Shown here: piece after piece, positions 12,782 through 22,786 of the stretch
How positions within the stretch are numbered: the first letter of the stretch is position 1
Layout of the letters: each line of letters starts with the position of its first letter
NCBI GenBank assembly: GCA_023014485.1
Contig: JAJOZX010000945.1
Location: 574,501 to 638,500, forward strand
From: Bathynomus jamesi
Lineage: Eukaryota; Arthropoda; Malacostraca; Isopoda; Cirolanidae
Direction: 5' to 3'
DNA: 64,000 nt
Notes under the pieces: generated by a model
Told to the model about the DNA's origin: nothing
The model's input: only the letters and a program-made list of their open reading frames with translations
Database searches by the model: none
Position numbers and translations under genes: made by a program

Positions 12782-13026
12782 ATACACATTTTTGACGTGG
12801 AAGAGCCACTTTTCCTCGCTATTACAAAACGAAAATCGAAAAAAATGTAAAAACGCTCCACCCTAGTATACAGTATGTAACTGGCTAATAGGAAAAAACA
12901 CTTTCTCTTAGAGATATCATCACTAAAGTTTTTCATTAAGATTTGAACGAGAAAACTCCAGATGTGTCTGGAGCAAAGTGAAGTTAAATTTTCTAAACAA
13001 ACAATTAACCATTGCAGAATGAAAAG

Positions 13027-13032
<6 letters not shown>

Positions 13033-13064
<32 letters not shown>

Positions 13065-13123
13065 ACAGGATATTGCAGACACCAATCGACCACAGAAGTA
13101 CTCGTGCGGGGGGGGGGGGGGGG
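13033..13123. repeat. TA microsatellite and G16 homopolymer
   Basis: A (TA)n run spans 13033-13060 and an uninterrupted run of 16 G lies at 13108-13123, separated by unique sequence. Short CATCTACCCT tandem units follow at about 13208-13240. Confidence 0.9.
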
Positions 13124-13256
13124 AGAAGTTAGGCAGATGAGAGCGAGTGCTAAGACTCCGTTTCTCTTGTCATTGTCCTATTTCACTGATCTTTTTCCGT
13201 TCCGTGTCTCATCTACCCTCATCTACCCTCATCTACACTTTTCTCCCTATTTTTTC

Positions 13257-13894
13257 TCCCTATTCAGGAATCTCGTTCCCATTGATAGAAATCAACTGGC
13301 TTTTCATTAGCCCATATGCGGCAGTTATGGCGATTAACCTTTCCAGACGTGTGAAAGTTGCTTCATTACCGAAGAGAATGTGGGCCATTAAATTTTCATT
13401 CTTAATGTGTTCAACAAGATCGGCACGCATTGCACTTCGCTTTGGATAATTCTCTTCATGTAAGTTATAAAGTACCTTAATGTGATAACTTCTCTTCATC
13501 AACGTCGATTTCAAAATTTTGTGGACATTTCATTTGGGTATCCCGAGTCCATGTGATGTGGTGTGAATTGACATGCTTGGATGTTCATCGATAACATTAC
13601 GTACCGCATTTACAGCATGCTCAGAGACACTTGGACGTCCAGATCTTGACTCATTTTGAACAGATCCCCTTCTTTTAAATTTATCAAACAAATCACGAAT
13701 TGTCTTGTCTGCAGGACCTGGCTTGTGAAATGTTCTTTCAAACCTCTCCCTAATTTTTTTGCATTTCTTTCTTTTACTCCGAAGTGTCACTACCATCACC
13801 CGTTCTTGTACATTCATTTTCATAGGGTTCTGCAACAAAGATAAATAAAAACCGTTAATTCAACGAAATAGATAGGGACTTTATAAACACCCTG
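13257..13894 (-). pseudogene. Mariner-like element remnant: HTH region, part of the catalytic domain, one terminus
   Basis: Minus-strand frames (13530-13838, then 13260-13514) encode an N-terminal helix-turn-helix region (KIRERFERTFHKPGPADKTIRDLFDKF-type, in shorter pieces here) followed by RRGSVQNESRSGRPS. Further on comes a fragment resembling the first catalytic block (LFGNEATFTR, where mariners usually have F-x-D-E). The right terminus CAGGGTGTTTATAAAGTCCC, read on the minus strand, ends at 13894 next to TA (13895-13896). The rest of the catalytic domain and the other terminus are missing. In the visible piece an Asn sits where the catalytic Asp is expected. Confidence 0.7.
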
Positions 13895-14057
13895 TATAAG
13901 GATTATGATAAACCAATATAAAGTTTATGTAAAACGTTTATTTCAATGTAGAAAATTATATTTGAGTAACTAAACTGAAACATTAGTGTATATATATACA
14001 CGAAACTAAAACAGCATTTTATTGGCACAGATAAAAAGAACATTCGAAGTTTGAAGT

Positions 14058-14745
14058 TCAAATAAACTCATTTCTTATGATATATTGCACTACTTCTTTA
14101 TGCAACTTTTTCTCGCATTTTATGCACTGTATTCTTGTATTCTTTTGGCAAACCGTACATCTACCTTGATTACATGATTCTAAAAAGTGATTTATGCCAT
14201 CATATCGCGCTGCCTTGCAAAGTGGTGTAGATGGGCCTCCTTGCCTGCGTCGTTCTTGTTGAACTTTTATAAGTGATCTTGCAACTTCCTCTATAAACTG
14301 AAGGTGAGAAAGAGTTGTGGAGCTATTTACATGTTGGTAGAACCGAAATGCAGCAACAACGGACATATTCAAAATATGAGAAAACAGATTCCATCATCAC
14401 TTTTTAGAGCGTAAGTGTGGCCTGTATGAAGACAGCATCCGATCCAGTACATCAACTCCTTCCATTGCTTTGTTGTACATATTGATGAGGAATGGTTGAG
14501 TTACAACCTTTTTTTTCACTTGCTTTACTCTCCTATCCACTTTCTACACTGGGCTTACCCAATAGTAGTAACTAGCAATTGTTACACTAGAATTATCATT
14601 CCATTGAGCACACAAAACGACTCCATCTGATCTAAAATCATTAAAGCCTCCCTCTTTTTTCTTCACCTCCTTTTGTGTCACTAAAGGACAGTGGCTCGTT
14701 CCGGTTATATCTTATCGTTCCACAAGCTCGTTATTCTTCGAGGCC
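14058..14745 (-). pseudogene. piggyBac-family transposase, C-terminal fragment
   Basis: The intact frame at 14058-14372 gives MSVVAAFRFYQHV, RQGGPSTPL and a terminal Cys-rich zinc-binding segment with CTVCQKN, CIKCEKKLH and a conserved end. This is the typical piggyBac C-terminal domain. Upstream on the same strand, with stops, are NDNSSVTIAS and MEGVDVLDRMLSSYRP, corresponding to the region of the later catalytic Asp residues, and HCPLVTQKEVKKKEGGFNDF. The N-terminal half and TTAA-flanked ends are not visible. It abuts the terminal-repeat-like DNA of a decayed Polinton at about 14760. Confidence 0.8.
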
Positions 14746-14759
14746 AAATCAACTAAGAG

Positions 14760-16180
14760 AAATCAGAAAAATACTGCCTGAGTGCCCTACTCAATTAGCG
14801 GCGTCAAAATGCCAAAGGCAATGCAATATTGCAAATGTTGCAAAGCGGAGATGGGGATGTTGCAAGGGTGGTATGCAACAAAGGAGGAAGGGATGTTGGA
14901 AAGGGGGAGGGTCTTGCAACAAGAGAGAGGGTTATCCCCCAAGTTGCAATGAAGGGAGAGCTTTGGGGGGAGAAGGGAGGATGACCTCCCCCCCAAAGGG
15001 GTACCTTAACCTAAGAGAGAGAGAGAAAGGAGGAGGAGGAGGGTCTTTTGGGGAGAAGATGGGATGTCCTCACCCCACAAAGGAAAACCCTAACTTAAAC
15101 CTTAACCTAAGAAGGTGAGAGAGTTGTTTCATCCACCGGAGTCAGCCACATAATGAGCGTCCAGGGGATCCGTATCTGTTATATAGACGGTCTGGAGTTG
15201 CCAGATACAACTTTTTAATTTATAGAGGAGTTACCACTTAATCATTTATTTATATAAGGAGGGAGTTGTCAGAGAGAACTATTTATTTTATTTTTTATAT
15301 ATAGACGAGTTGCCACTTATTATTTTTATTTAATTATTTAGTTATATATAGATGAGGTGCCAGAAAGCATTATTTATATATGCAGGTTTACCAGGCAGCA
15401 TCATTTATTTAATTATATTATTTACTAAAGGAAAGAGAGAAGCTCTCCTTAATTTGCTCAGCAAAAGAACTAACTAAAATACATTTAAACGAATCCCAAT
15501 ATTAATAATAAAAGAAGTACAATTAATCCGAAATAAATAAAACACCAAATAGACCACAGAAAATTACAGTACATTTTATATATACAACCAAATAAATTTC
15601 AGCGAAATCAAAGTAATTGACAAAGGAATTAAATAAGAAGTCTATATATATTTATATTATTTTTATAAAGAAATTTCAGCGAAATCGAACTAATTGACAA
15701 GAGACTTAAAAGCGAAGTCTATATATTCACTTTTAGATTCTACATTTTTTATAAAGAAAATTCCTTGAAATCAAAGAAGAGGAATCGCAGTTCATTCGTA
15801 CTTCATGCTAGTATATTTAATTAACAATAAGAGAAAAATGCAATAAACATTTTAGCTAACTTCTCCGAATGTGTCTATTACTTTTGTCGGAGAGAAAGAG
15901 TATAACACTCGGCACCTGATTTGCCCGAGACTACTTCAAAATCCAAAAAGGTTTAATATGCGGATTGCCCAAATTCGTCTTCAAGACTCGGATTCCTCAA
16001 TCACACCAAATATGTTTTCATATATTATTTATTTGAATAAAAAATGAATTTAAATTCTATTATATATACAGAGAGAGAAAGTTAATTCTCGAAAAATTGA
16101 AGAAGGCACACACACACGCACGCACGCACACACATTCAAACACACACACACGCACGCACGCACACACACACACACACAGA
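14760..16180 (+). mobile_element. Decayed Polinton (copy B), terminal-repeat region
   Basis: This stretch resembles the left 1.5 kb of the Polinton at 41929-58688. It has repeated GTTGCAA/GGGG blocks (14820-15000), GTTATCCCCCAAG at about 14932, AGTTGCCAGATA at 15195 and ACTCTATTT-type AT-rich DNA. A GTGTCTATTACTTTTGTC block at about 15871 parallels one near 42680. It contains no gene. The outer border is not defined and no TSD is seen. A CMC-like element interrupts the copy at 16190. Homology is judged by eye from shared blocks. Confidence 0.55.
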
Positions 16181-16186
16181 CACACA
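16107..16186. repeat. AC/GCAC microsatellite
   Basis: Runs of CA with interspersed GCAC units and a short interruption near 16133-16140. The CMC-like element at 16190 starts immediately after it. Confidence 0.9.
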
Positions 16187-16189
16187 TTA

Positions 16190-18556
16190 CACTGGTCTGC
16201 GTCATTTTTGAGGTCAAGGTTTTTTAGTTGTTCTTTTATAAGTTTTGCATGCTGAATTCAAAAATGTAACTCATTTTGCTCAATCAGGTCAGGTTTTTAT
16301 GCTATCTCAATTTTTAAAAAATTAGATAATCGTTATGAAATGAGCAAGTTTATTTTTTTAAAACACTTACATTTTAACCAAGTGTTAGCCATATAATGAG
16401 CAGACACAACTTATTTCTAATTACGATTGTCATTACTGTTTTTCAGCATGAATAGAATGTGCAAGAATGACCCAAACAGGTTCTGCTACATCTGTGGTAA
16501 AGTCACTATGTCAGACCGGCAGTCAAACATCACACATTTTGTGAGGAAAAGCTACCACGCCTACTTTGGAGTTAAACTTGGTGACCAGGACAAAGCCTTT
16601 GCCCCTCACATATGCCGCAAAACGTGCGTTGAAAGTCTGCGGCGCTGGAGCCACAAGAAGGTAGAGTGTCTACCTTTTGGTGTCCCAATGGTGTGGAGGG
16701 AAGGAAGAGATCATACTACTGACTGTTATTTCTGTATGACAAACCTACAAGGTAAGTTAGTATGAATTTAGTATGAATTTCATTTTATACTTACAAAAAT
16801 ATGCCTGACAATATATGAGATATGTCTTTATCTTATCTTTATCTGTCTTTATCTTTTTCCTTTTAGGCATAAATCGAAAAAACAAGCAACACGTAAAGTA
16901 TCCAGAGGTGCCATCTGCCATAAAGCCAGTGCCTCATGGACCAGAAATTCCAATTCCAACACCGCCCGACAACTCTGATTCGTCGTCCGACTCAGATGAA
17001 GAAATGGATGACGGTGACATATCTGGTACATACCAACCTACTGCCGAGACAAGTCAACCCAAACTCTTGAGCCAAGCTGAGTTGAACGATTTGACAAGAG
17101 ATTTGTGCTTATCCAAAGAATCTACTCAGTTGCTAGGGTCACGTCTTCGCGAAAATCGTTTGTTAGCTCCAGAAACAACATTCTTCTGGTATCGCAGCCG
17201 CGAAGAAGAGTTTCGAGAATATTTCACGTTGGACGAAGAAGCTTCGCTGGTTTACTGTAACAACGTCAACGGCCTCATTGTAGCGATGAGTTTAGCGTAT
17301 GACCCTACAGAATGGCGGCTCTTCATCGACTCCTCAAGCAGAAGATTGAAAGCAGTACTACTCTACAATTGTAACAAGGTCGCGACTGTTCCGGTGGGTA
17401 ACTCGGTGCAGATGACTGAAAGTTATAGTAACATGGAGCTTTTGCTAACTGCTTTGAAGTACAAACATCACAATTAGATGATATGCAGAGACCTAAAGGT
17501 ATGTTCGTGTCTACAAAAAAAAAATGTGTATATATATATATATAATATATTTTTTTTTTTTATAGATTATAGCCCTAGAGCTGGGTCTACAAGGCGGCTA
17601 CACCAAATACCCCTGTTTTCTCTATCTGTGGGACAGCCGAGCAGACAAGCAACACTACGTACAACGCGACTGGCCAGCAAGACGTGGCCTGGAACCAGGT
17701 TCGCACAACGTTCTGTCACACGCTCTCGTGAATCCGCAGATGATTCTACTTCCGCCGCTGCACATCAAGCTCGGACTTATGAAGAATTTCGTCAGAGCAC
17801 TCAACAAAGAAAGCCGAGCTTTCGCTTTCCTGAATCAGAAATTTCCACGCGTCAGTGAGGGCAAACTGAAAGCAGATATTTTTGACGGCCCTCAGATCAG
17901 GGAGCTAATGAAAGATGCTCAATTCGACGAAAGTCTGGAGGACAATGAGATCAATGCCTGGCTCGCATTCAAGTCCATTGTCACGAATTTTCTGGGCAAC
18001 CACCGAAGTCCAGAGTACGAACGTGTTGTCGAGGAGCTCCTGCAGAGCTTCCAGGCTCTTGGTGCACGTATGTCCATAAAGATGCATTTTCTCAGCTCGC
18101 ATTTAGACTACTTTCCGGACAACTGCGGTGATGTCAGCGAGGAGCAAGGAGAGCGCTTCCACCAGGATATTCGAGTGATGGAAGAGAGCTACCAGGGCCG
18201 CTGGGATGTGAACATGCTCGCGGACTACTGCTGGTGCCTCAAGAGATACGTTCCAGCTGTGGAACACAGATGAAAGTCTTTGAGAAAGCCCTTTCGTCCA
18301 CATTAACTGTACTCGTGTACCATTTTTTATATACTTTGTACATTTTCAGTCAATTTAAGTCCGTTTTAAAAAAATAAACTTGCTAATTTCATAACGATTA
18401 TTTTCGAGTTATCAATTTTTTTAAAATTGAGATAGCATAAAAACCTGACCTGATTCAGCAAAATAAGTTACATTTTTGAATTCAGCATGCAAAATTATAA
18501 AAGAACAACTAAAAAACCTTGACCTCAGGAAAAAAAATTTCAAACGCAGACCAGTG
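16190..18556 (+). mobile_element. CMC-like DNA transposon C2, inserted in decayed Polinton B
   Basis: Starts CACTGGTCTGCGT (16190) and ends ACGCAGACCAGTG (18556). TTA is duplicated at 16187-16189 and 18557-18559. Inverted similarity extends about 180 bp inward: AAAAACCTTGACCTCA, GCATGCTGAATTCAAAAATG, AGGTTTTTATGCTATCTCAA and ATAACGATTA-type blocks appear in both orientations. It carries one spliced gene on the plus strand. Polinton-like sequence continues on both sides. Confidence 0.9.
16448..18273 (+). pseudogene. CMC-like DDE transposase of element C2, three exons, one nonsense codon
   Basis: Exon 1 is 16448-16751 (MNRMCKN; FCYICG, PHICRKTC, CYFC zinc-finger-like region). A 115-bp intron follows (GTAAGT...TTTTAG). 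Exon 2 is 16867-17498 with EWRLFIDSSS (first Asp). A 67-bp intron (GTATGT...TATAG) precedes exon 3, 17566-18273, with LPPLHIKLGLMKNF, HFLSSHLDYF (H-x4-H) and EEQGERFHQD (Glu). Both intron phases restore the frame. Defects are a TAG at 17475-17477 where C1 and C3 have Trp, CRDLK instead of CGDLK, and Tyr for the second Cys of CxxC (CFLYLW). The introns are absent from the C1 and C3 copies. Confidence 0.85.
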
Positions 18557-18589
18557 TTATTGATGTTATTTCGATCATAAATCAACTTC

Positions 18590-18720
18590 AAGGATTTGAC
18601 TCGTGTTATACCATCTTCTCGTTTTGAAGAAACGCATGTCGTGGACCTGAATACGGAGGTAGAAGTTTTACAGAGCAGTCAACCCAGCGATTGCCATATC
18701 ATTACGTGCTGTGATTTCAC
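18590..18720 (+). pseudogene. Polinton B remnant of the left-end spliced gene
   Basis: The block AAGGATTTGACTCGTGTTATAC through ...GAATACGGAGG matches exon 2 of the left-end gene of the intact Polinton (44879-44986), with several substitutions and a short insertion. It follows directly after the TSD of element C2. A second piece resembling the end of that exon lies at about 20275-20335. It cannot encode a product as it stands. Confidence 0.55.
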
Positions 18721-19081
18721 GAAGGTCAAGCTTATCAACCCTCCTCTCAAGTTGGCCTGATGAAGTGGTGAGTTGGCTTCTTTTACTATCCACCTCACAG
18801 GTACACCCGGCTCATCGGTGCTTGTATTTACCAGGCGTTTATCTTCTTTTGCACTCCATGCATTTTAGTTCCTACTTTTTTCCCGTACCGTAACAGTTGA
18901 AATTTCTTAGTGTTAAAAGTCATATAAAAACAAAGCGGTTTCTCTTAAAACTTAATACATTATTATCCCTGTCACACCTTCATGCATTAAAAAAGTTCTA
19001 CATACTTTATTGGTAACCATCGATTAGCATCCCCGTGAATTGTTCATTCTATCGAAGGTCAAGCTTTTTTTACTCCATCTT

Positions 19082-19255
19082 AGACCTACAATTTCACGTG
19101 GAATCCGAAACACAAGCAACACAACGTCTTAACCACTAGATCACCCAGAGTACCCATTTTTCCACCAATCAATTGTGCGGAAGGATGATCGTTTACCGCG
19201 CAACAGCCGTCACCAGGCCTCGAGCACGGATGAGCTCTGAAACTATTGTTTTTAT
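19082..19255 (-). repeat. tRNA-derived SINE-like sequence
   Basis: On the minus strand, TGGGTGATCTAGTGGTTAAGACG has the look of a tRNA A-box. TTTCGGATTCC downstream resembles a B-box. A preceding block with CCTGGTGACGGCTGTTGCG...CATCC matches the tail of the better SINE copy at 32840-32940. It appears to be two fused or overlapping SINE pieces. I do not call it a functional tRNA because the arms do not fold cleanly. Confidence 0.4.
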
Positions 19256-19302
19256 TATAATTCATTTTCTTCAAAAATAACTAAATCCTGACAATATATA
19301 TA

Positions 19303-19349
<47 letters not shown>

Positions 19350-19386
19350 GGGAATGAACTCAGAATGGTTCCCTGAGGTTTTTTAT

Positions 19387-19913
19387 GATACACACAGACC
19401 GTGCATGGAACAATGAACTCTTCTAGGAAAATTAAATTCACTATAGTCCGAATAAGTAATGGTAAATAACAAATACTATAGTTTTTCTTTTTCATGATGC
19501 TAGCCCGACGTGGGCAACGGGTCACTCGCAAAGAGGTCCCAAAAATATAGCTTTCCTCACCAGCTATCTGCAAAGCAGATAGGATCCAGCTTTGGGACAG
19601 GATCTAGGGTTTAAAGCAGCCTAGCCCAGCTACATATAGAACCTCAATATAAGCAAAAGACTCGCTGCCTTCACGTCAGATTGAATATATCAAAGAAAAA
19701 ATCCTGTCCCAAAGCTGGATCCTATCTACTTTGCAGATAGCTGGTGAGGGAAGCTATATTTTTGGGACCTCTTTGCGAGTGACCCGCTGCCCACGTCGGG
19801 CAAGCATCATGAAAAAGAAAAACTATAGTATGTGCCATTTACCATTAATATTTGGACTATAGTGGATTTAATTATCCTAGAAGTGTTCCTTGTTCCATGC
19901 ACGGTCTGTGTGT

Positions 19914-19917
<4 letters not shown>
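19387..19917. mobile_element. Foldback (large palindromic) element, copy 1
   Basis: A left arm of about 220 bp (19387-19606) and a right arm (19697-19917) are near-perfect reverse complements around a 90-base spacer. Both arms contain CCCGACGTGGGCAACGGGTC-type sequence, a Lys-rich-looking AAAAAGAAAAACTATAG block and GACCGTGCATGGAACA near the ends. TA microsatellites flank it on both sides. There is no coding capacity. A shorter relative sits at 43745-44090 inside the intact Polinton. Confidence 0.85.
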
Positions 19918-19969
<52 letters not shown>

Positions 19970-20339
19970 TCCAATTAGGGTATAACGCATTCACCATTAC
20001 CCCCTCGGGCCCTCATTCGTGCATAAAAAATACTATAATTTAATGTTATTGATTTTAATTCGATTTCACTGGTAAAAATTATGATCTGTAAAATCTGAAA
20101 ACTTAAATGATTTTCTGCAGAGCTTCTTGGACTGCAGACCGTGCCAATGCTGGACGAGAGATGTAACACACACACACACACATGATTTTATTTTGAAATC
20201 ACTGTTAAAAATGATAATTATCAGAAATCAACGTAAAGGGTTTATATCAGTTTAACAGACAACCAGTCAGGAAATGGCAGTGTTTTACTGCACAGCCATC
20301 CCAGCGATTGTCACATCATTAACGAAATAATGTTTTTTC

Positions 20340-20640
20340 TTTTTCTTATGTTTCGAGCTTTTATTTGGGTAAGAAGAAGACGCAATGTATTTCCATCGAT
20401 TTATTAAATGAAAGGAATCATAAAAAAATCATAAATTCCTCATCACGTGACATATGCATGAGAAATGAAAGGCGGTACATTCCACAAGTACTGAGTCCCG
20501 AGTGAATCAAAATAGTACATGCGGTCCCTAGTTTTAACACGAAGGTCAAGCTTATCGTCCCTCCTTTCGAGTTGGCCTGATGAAGTAATGACGTAGCGTC
20601 TTGTACTCTCCACTTCACATAGGTACACCTGACTCATCGG
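20340..20640 (-). pseudogene. Polinton B remnant of the cysteine protease gene
   Basis: Minus-strand reading gives YYFDSLGTQ followed, after an internal deletion, by WNVP and FLMHMS with a GATAAAGAATTT-like end. The YYFDSLGTQ block and the downstream MHMS segment also occur in the protease gene at 45200-45605. Roughly the middle of the domain and the catalytic Cys are gone. Confidence 0.6.
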
Positions 20641-20756
20641 GGTTTGTTCTGTACCATGCGTCTAAACTTCTTTTGCACTCCATGGATTTTAGGGCCTCCC
20701 TTTTTTCCGTACCGTAACAGTTAAAATTTCTCAATGCTAAACTTCATATTGTTGTA

Positions 20757-20912
20757 TCTCTACAAAAATATTCTGCTTGTAGAGATCTTCAAGGTTTCTT
20801 ATTTTTCTACTGATCTTTGATTCATCGGCGAAGGATGTTACTGCGCTGTCTCTGGTAATGTCCTCATCTATGTCAGGATTGTGAAGAGTAGTGGCGCTAA
20901 TACTGTTCCTTG
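20757..20912 (-). pseudogene. Non-LTR retrotransposon RT fragment
   Basis: On the minus strand, LQGTVLAPLLFTIL (usually PQGTVLGPLLF) is followed in a second frame by FADESKISRKI, the FADD-box region with Asp replaced by Glu. This is RT domain motif B to C sequence from a CR1/jockey-type LINE. Only about 150 bp remain. Confidence 0.65.
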
Positions 20913-20985
20913 GAGATATTTACAGGTGATCCCTTGAAAAGAGGAAACAAGCTTATACAGATACAAATAAGAGTGACAACTGATA
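20910..20985 (+). pseudogene. Polinton B remnant of DNA polymerase B
   Basis: Plus-strand EIFTGDPLKRGNKLIQIQIR is nearly identical to the segment encoded at 53070-53130 in the intact Polinton's polymerase. It extends Polinton B rightward to about 21 kb, though most of the element between protease and polymerase has been lost. Confidence 0.7.
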
Positions 20986-21014
20986 GCTAAAATATGCAGG
21001 AAACATTTACATTT

Positions 21015-21410
21015 AATGTTGCAACTCATCATTTCTGTGTCTGACTTTGGCGGTGAGGCTCTGGTTCGCTCCAGCATGCTGGCTCCTGAACCTAACCTGG
21101 CCTATGGTTCAGACCATAGATTCTCCTTGTACTGTAATGACTTGCCACCGCTCAAATTATATGTCCATTTCCCTAACCAAAATGGGGAAAAAATTGAGGA
21201 TCGAGTAGGATGCTTGCAAATATTAATGCAAAATATTGTCGTGACAGAGCGTGCAAGTGAACAATTCACTCATTTATCTTGAGATGTGAGCATTGAAGAT
21301 AAATCTACGGAGAGAATGAACCGATAAAGGCACCATTAGTCGTGAAGGCGACCAATAAGTACTTCAATATCCAAAACGTGGGTCCGTTATACCGGTGTTA
21401 CGATTGACCA
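21015..21410. other. No gene recognised
   Basis: About 400 bases with a plus-strand frame of 88 codons (21016-21282) but no recognisable motif, codon pattern or repeat. I treat it as non-coding. Confidence 0.4.
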
Positions 21411-21529
21411 GAACTACACAGCATACTCCAGGTGCGGCCGAACCAGGGAATTGTACAGAGAGAGCACAATCTCCTTGTTTCCGAAATAGCCTCCTGTTAT
21501 AACCTGCTCTCTTTCTCTGTTTGTGGGAT

Positions 21530-21740
21530 TTACTTCACCTATAAGTTCTGTGGCACGTGGAACAGGCTACCTTCAGAAGTTGTGAGCAGTTCCTCTGTGG
21601 GTACGTCCATGAAAAGGATAGACCGAACCTTGAACACTATTTGAAGGTGTAGGAATTTTTCCCTGGCACCCGCTGCTAGTGGCACCTCCACGGTAATGGG
21701 ACGCATGGCCTTTTGAGGTACTTCTTGTCCTTGTAACTAC

Positions 21741-21745
<5 letters not shown>
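21530..21745 (+). pseudogene. CR1-like LINE, 3' end
   Basis: The plus-strand end of a LINE ORF reads FTYKFCGTWNRLPSEVVSSSSV then a stop near 21642. A 3' UTR follows with CCTGGCACCC, GGCACCTCC and GGCCTTTTGAGGTACTTCTT blocks, then a (TC)n tail. The same C-terminus and 3' UTR recur at 39970-40190, so these are two 3' ends of one family. The upstream part here is degraded. Confidence 0.75.
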
Positions 21746-21781
<36 letters not shown>

Positions 21782-21948
21782 TACACATTGTGCCTCTACT
21801 ACTTTTGCATAACGTCTTTCCAAAATTGTTGTGAAAGAAGATTTATGCAAAAGTATAATGAAAGAGAAAAGCTTCAGAATTCATTCACACCACGCGTACA
21901 CTAATCCACGCAGTGGAAATTAAAACACAACATGAAACTCTAAGGGCA

Positions 21949-22110
21949 GATGGTAATGAAATAGTTTTCCTACTTCATATTGCGTCTTTACATCCCTTCA
22001 GACGATGCCTTTGGGTATGGGTATATGTCGTATCCTTTCAAGGGCAGATGGTAATGAAATAGTTTTCCTACTTCGTATTGCGTCTTTACACCCCTTCAGA
22101 CGATGCCTCT
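21949..22110. repeat. Tandem duplication, unit about 93 bp
   Basis: AAGGGCAGATGGTAATGAAA...CAGACGATGCCT occurs twice in direct orientation (21949 and 22041 onward) with a few substitutions. The spacer GGGTATGGGTATATGTCG is present only after the first unit. Confidence 0.8.
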
Positions 22111-22287
22111 TAGGGCAGTAAACTTTGTAAATGTTTCCTCAATGTAAATGTTTCCTCAATGTCACGAGTAAGAATGTACAAAAGTGAAAAAAAATCTACA
22201 TTTGAGAAAAGCGTGTCTTGATTTGGGAAACAAAAGTGTTTCCGTCGCTGAAACGGAGCTGCGTGCCAATGTTTAATATTTCCTAAC

Positions 22288-22728
22288 CAGTGGTGTAGTC
22301 CGGGGGTAACGCAAGGTAACGGCGTTACCCCACTGGTTTTATTTTACTTTTAGCGTTACCCTACTGCCCTGGTGCTCTGTTCGATGAGAATTGCCAATTC
22401 ATCCATGAGAATGCAAAATTAAACCTCGAAATTGTTCCATGAGACTAGGCACCACTCCTGTAAAACTATAATGTGTGAGAAAGCCATATGATCATTTTCG
22501 TAGAGTAGACTAAAGGTATCAGGATGTTTTATATTTTTTGCTGTTTCTACTGAACATTTTTGTAATACATACTCTTTCTAACTATATTTCTTTCCTAACC
22601 CCTTCAATTTCAACGTGTTTTTGGGAATGTTCATAAAATGTAAAAACGCTATAGAATTTTATAGAAACGCTTTACAAGAAAAATTGTTGTTGCGTTTCCC
22701 CACTGAAGAAATTACGACTACACCACTG
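22288..22728. mobile_element. hAT-type MITE with 8-bp TSD
   Basis: Termini are CAGTGGTGTAGTC (22288) and GACTACACCACTG (to 22728). Flanking 8-mers TTCCTAAC (22280-22287) and TTCGTAAC (22729-22736) match at 7 of 8 positions. The interior has GCGTTACCC blocks and no coding capacity. End sequence and TSD length are those of hAT non-autonomous elements. Confidence 0.75.
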
Positions 22729-22786
22729 TTCGTAACCTAACTTACTTTAACCAATCAGAACGCAACCTAACATTAGCCTAACAGTC

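Larger units (their letters stand above)
6012..12865 (-). mobile_element. hAT-like DNA transposon copy 2 (outer), interrupted by copy 3
   Basis: Left end TAGGGCTGCGCGTTTTTACA starts at 6012. The right end is its near reverse complement, ending in GCTCCACCCTA at 12865. Perfect 8-bp TSDs GTATACAG lie at 6004-6011 and 12866-12873. The long subterminal inverted repeat (left about 6012-6370) matches the right side in two pieces, 12790-12865 and 9240-9521. The right repeat was therefore split by the element at 9522-12781. Removing that insert and one TSD copy leaves about 3.6 kb. The single gene is on the minus strand (6695-8845). Confidence 0.92.
18716..20755. repeat. Direct repeat pair (18716-18935 and 20537-20755)
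   Basis: Both copies begin CACGAAGGTCAAGCTTATC and share GAGTTGGCCTGATGAAGT, GGTACACC, TTCTTTTGCACTCCATG and CCGTACCGTAACAGTT, then diverge. The first 19 bases recur once more at about 31738. No ORF runs through them. The pair brackets the foldback element and may mark a duplication within the decayed Polinton. Confidence 0.7.

Noticed and set aside
14675..15118. 147-codon frame rich in Gly/Arg/Lys
   Set aside because: The composition comes from GTTGCAA/GGGG repeats of the decayed Polinton terminal region; the same DNA is non-coding in the intact copy.
17728..18273. A separate gene starting at 17728
   Set aside because: It is the third exon of the C2 transposase. The upstream exon and intron phase connect it, so its internal Met is not the start.
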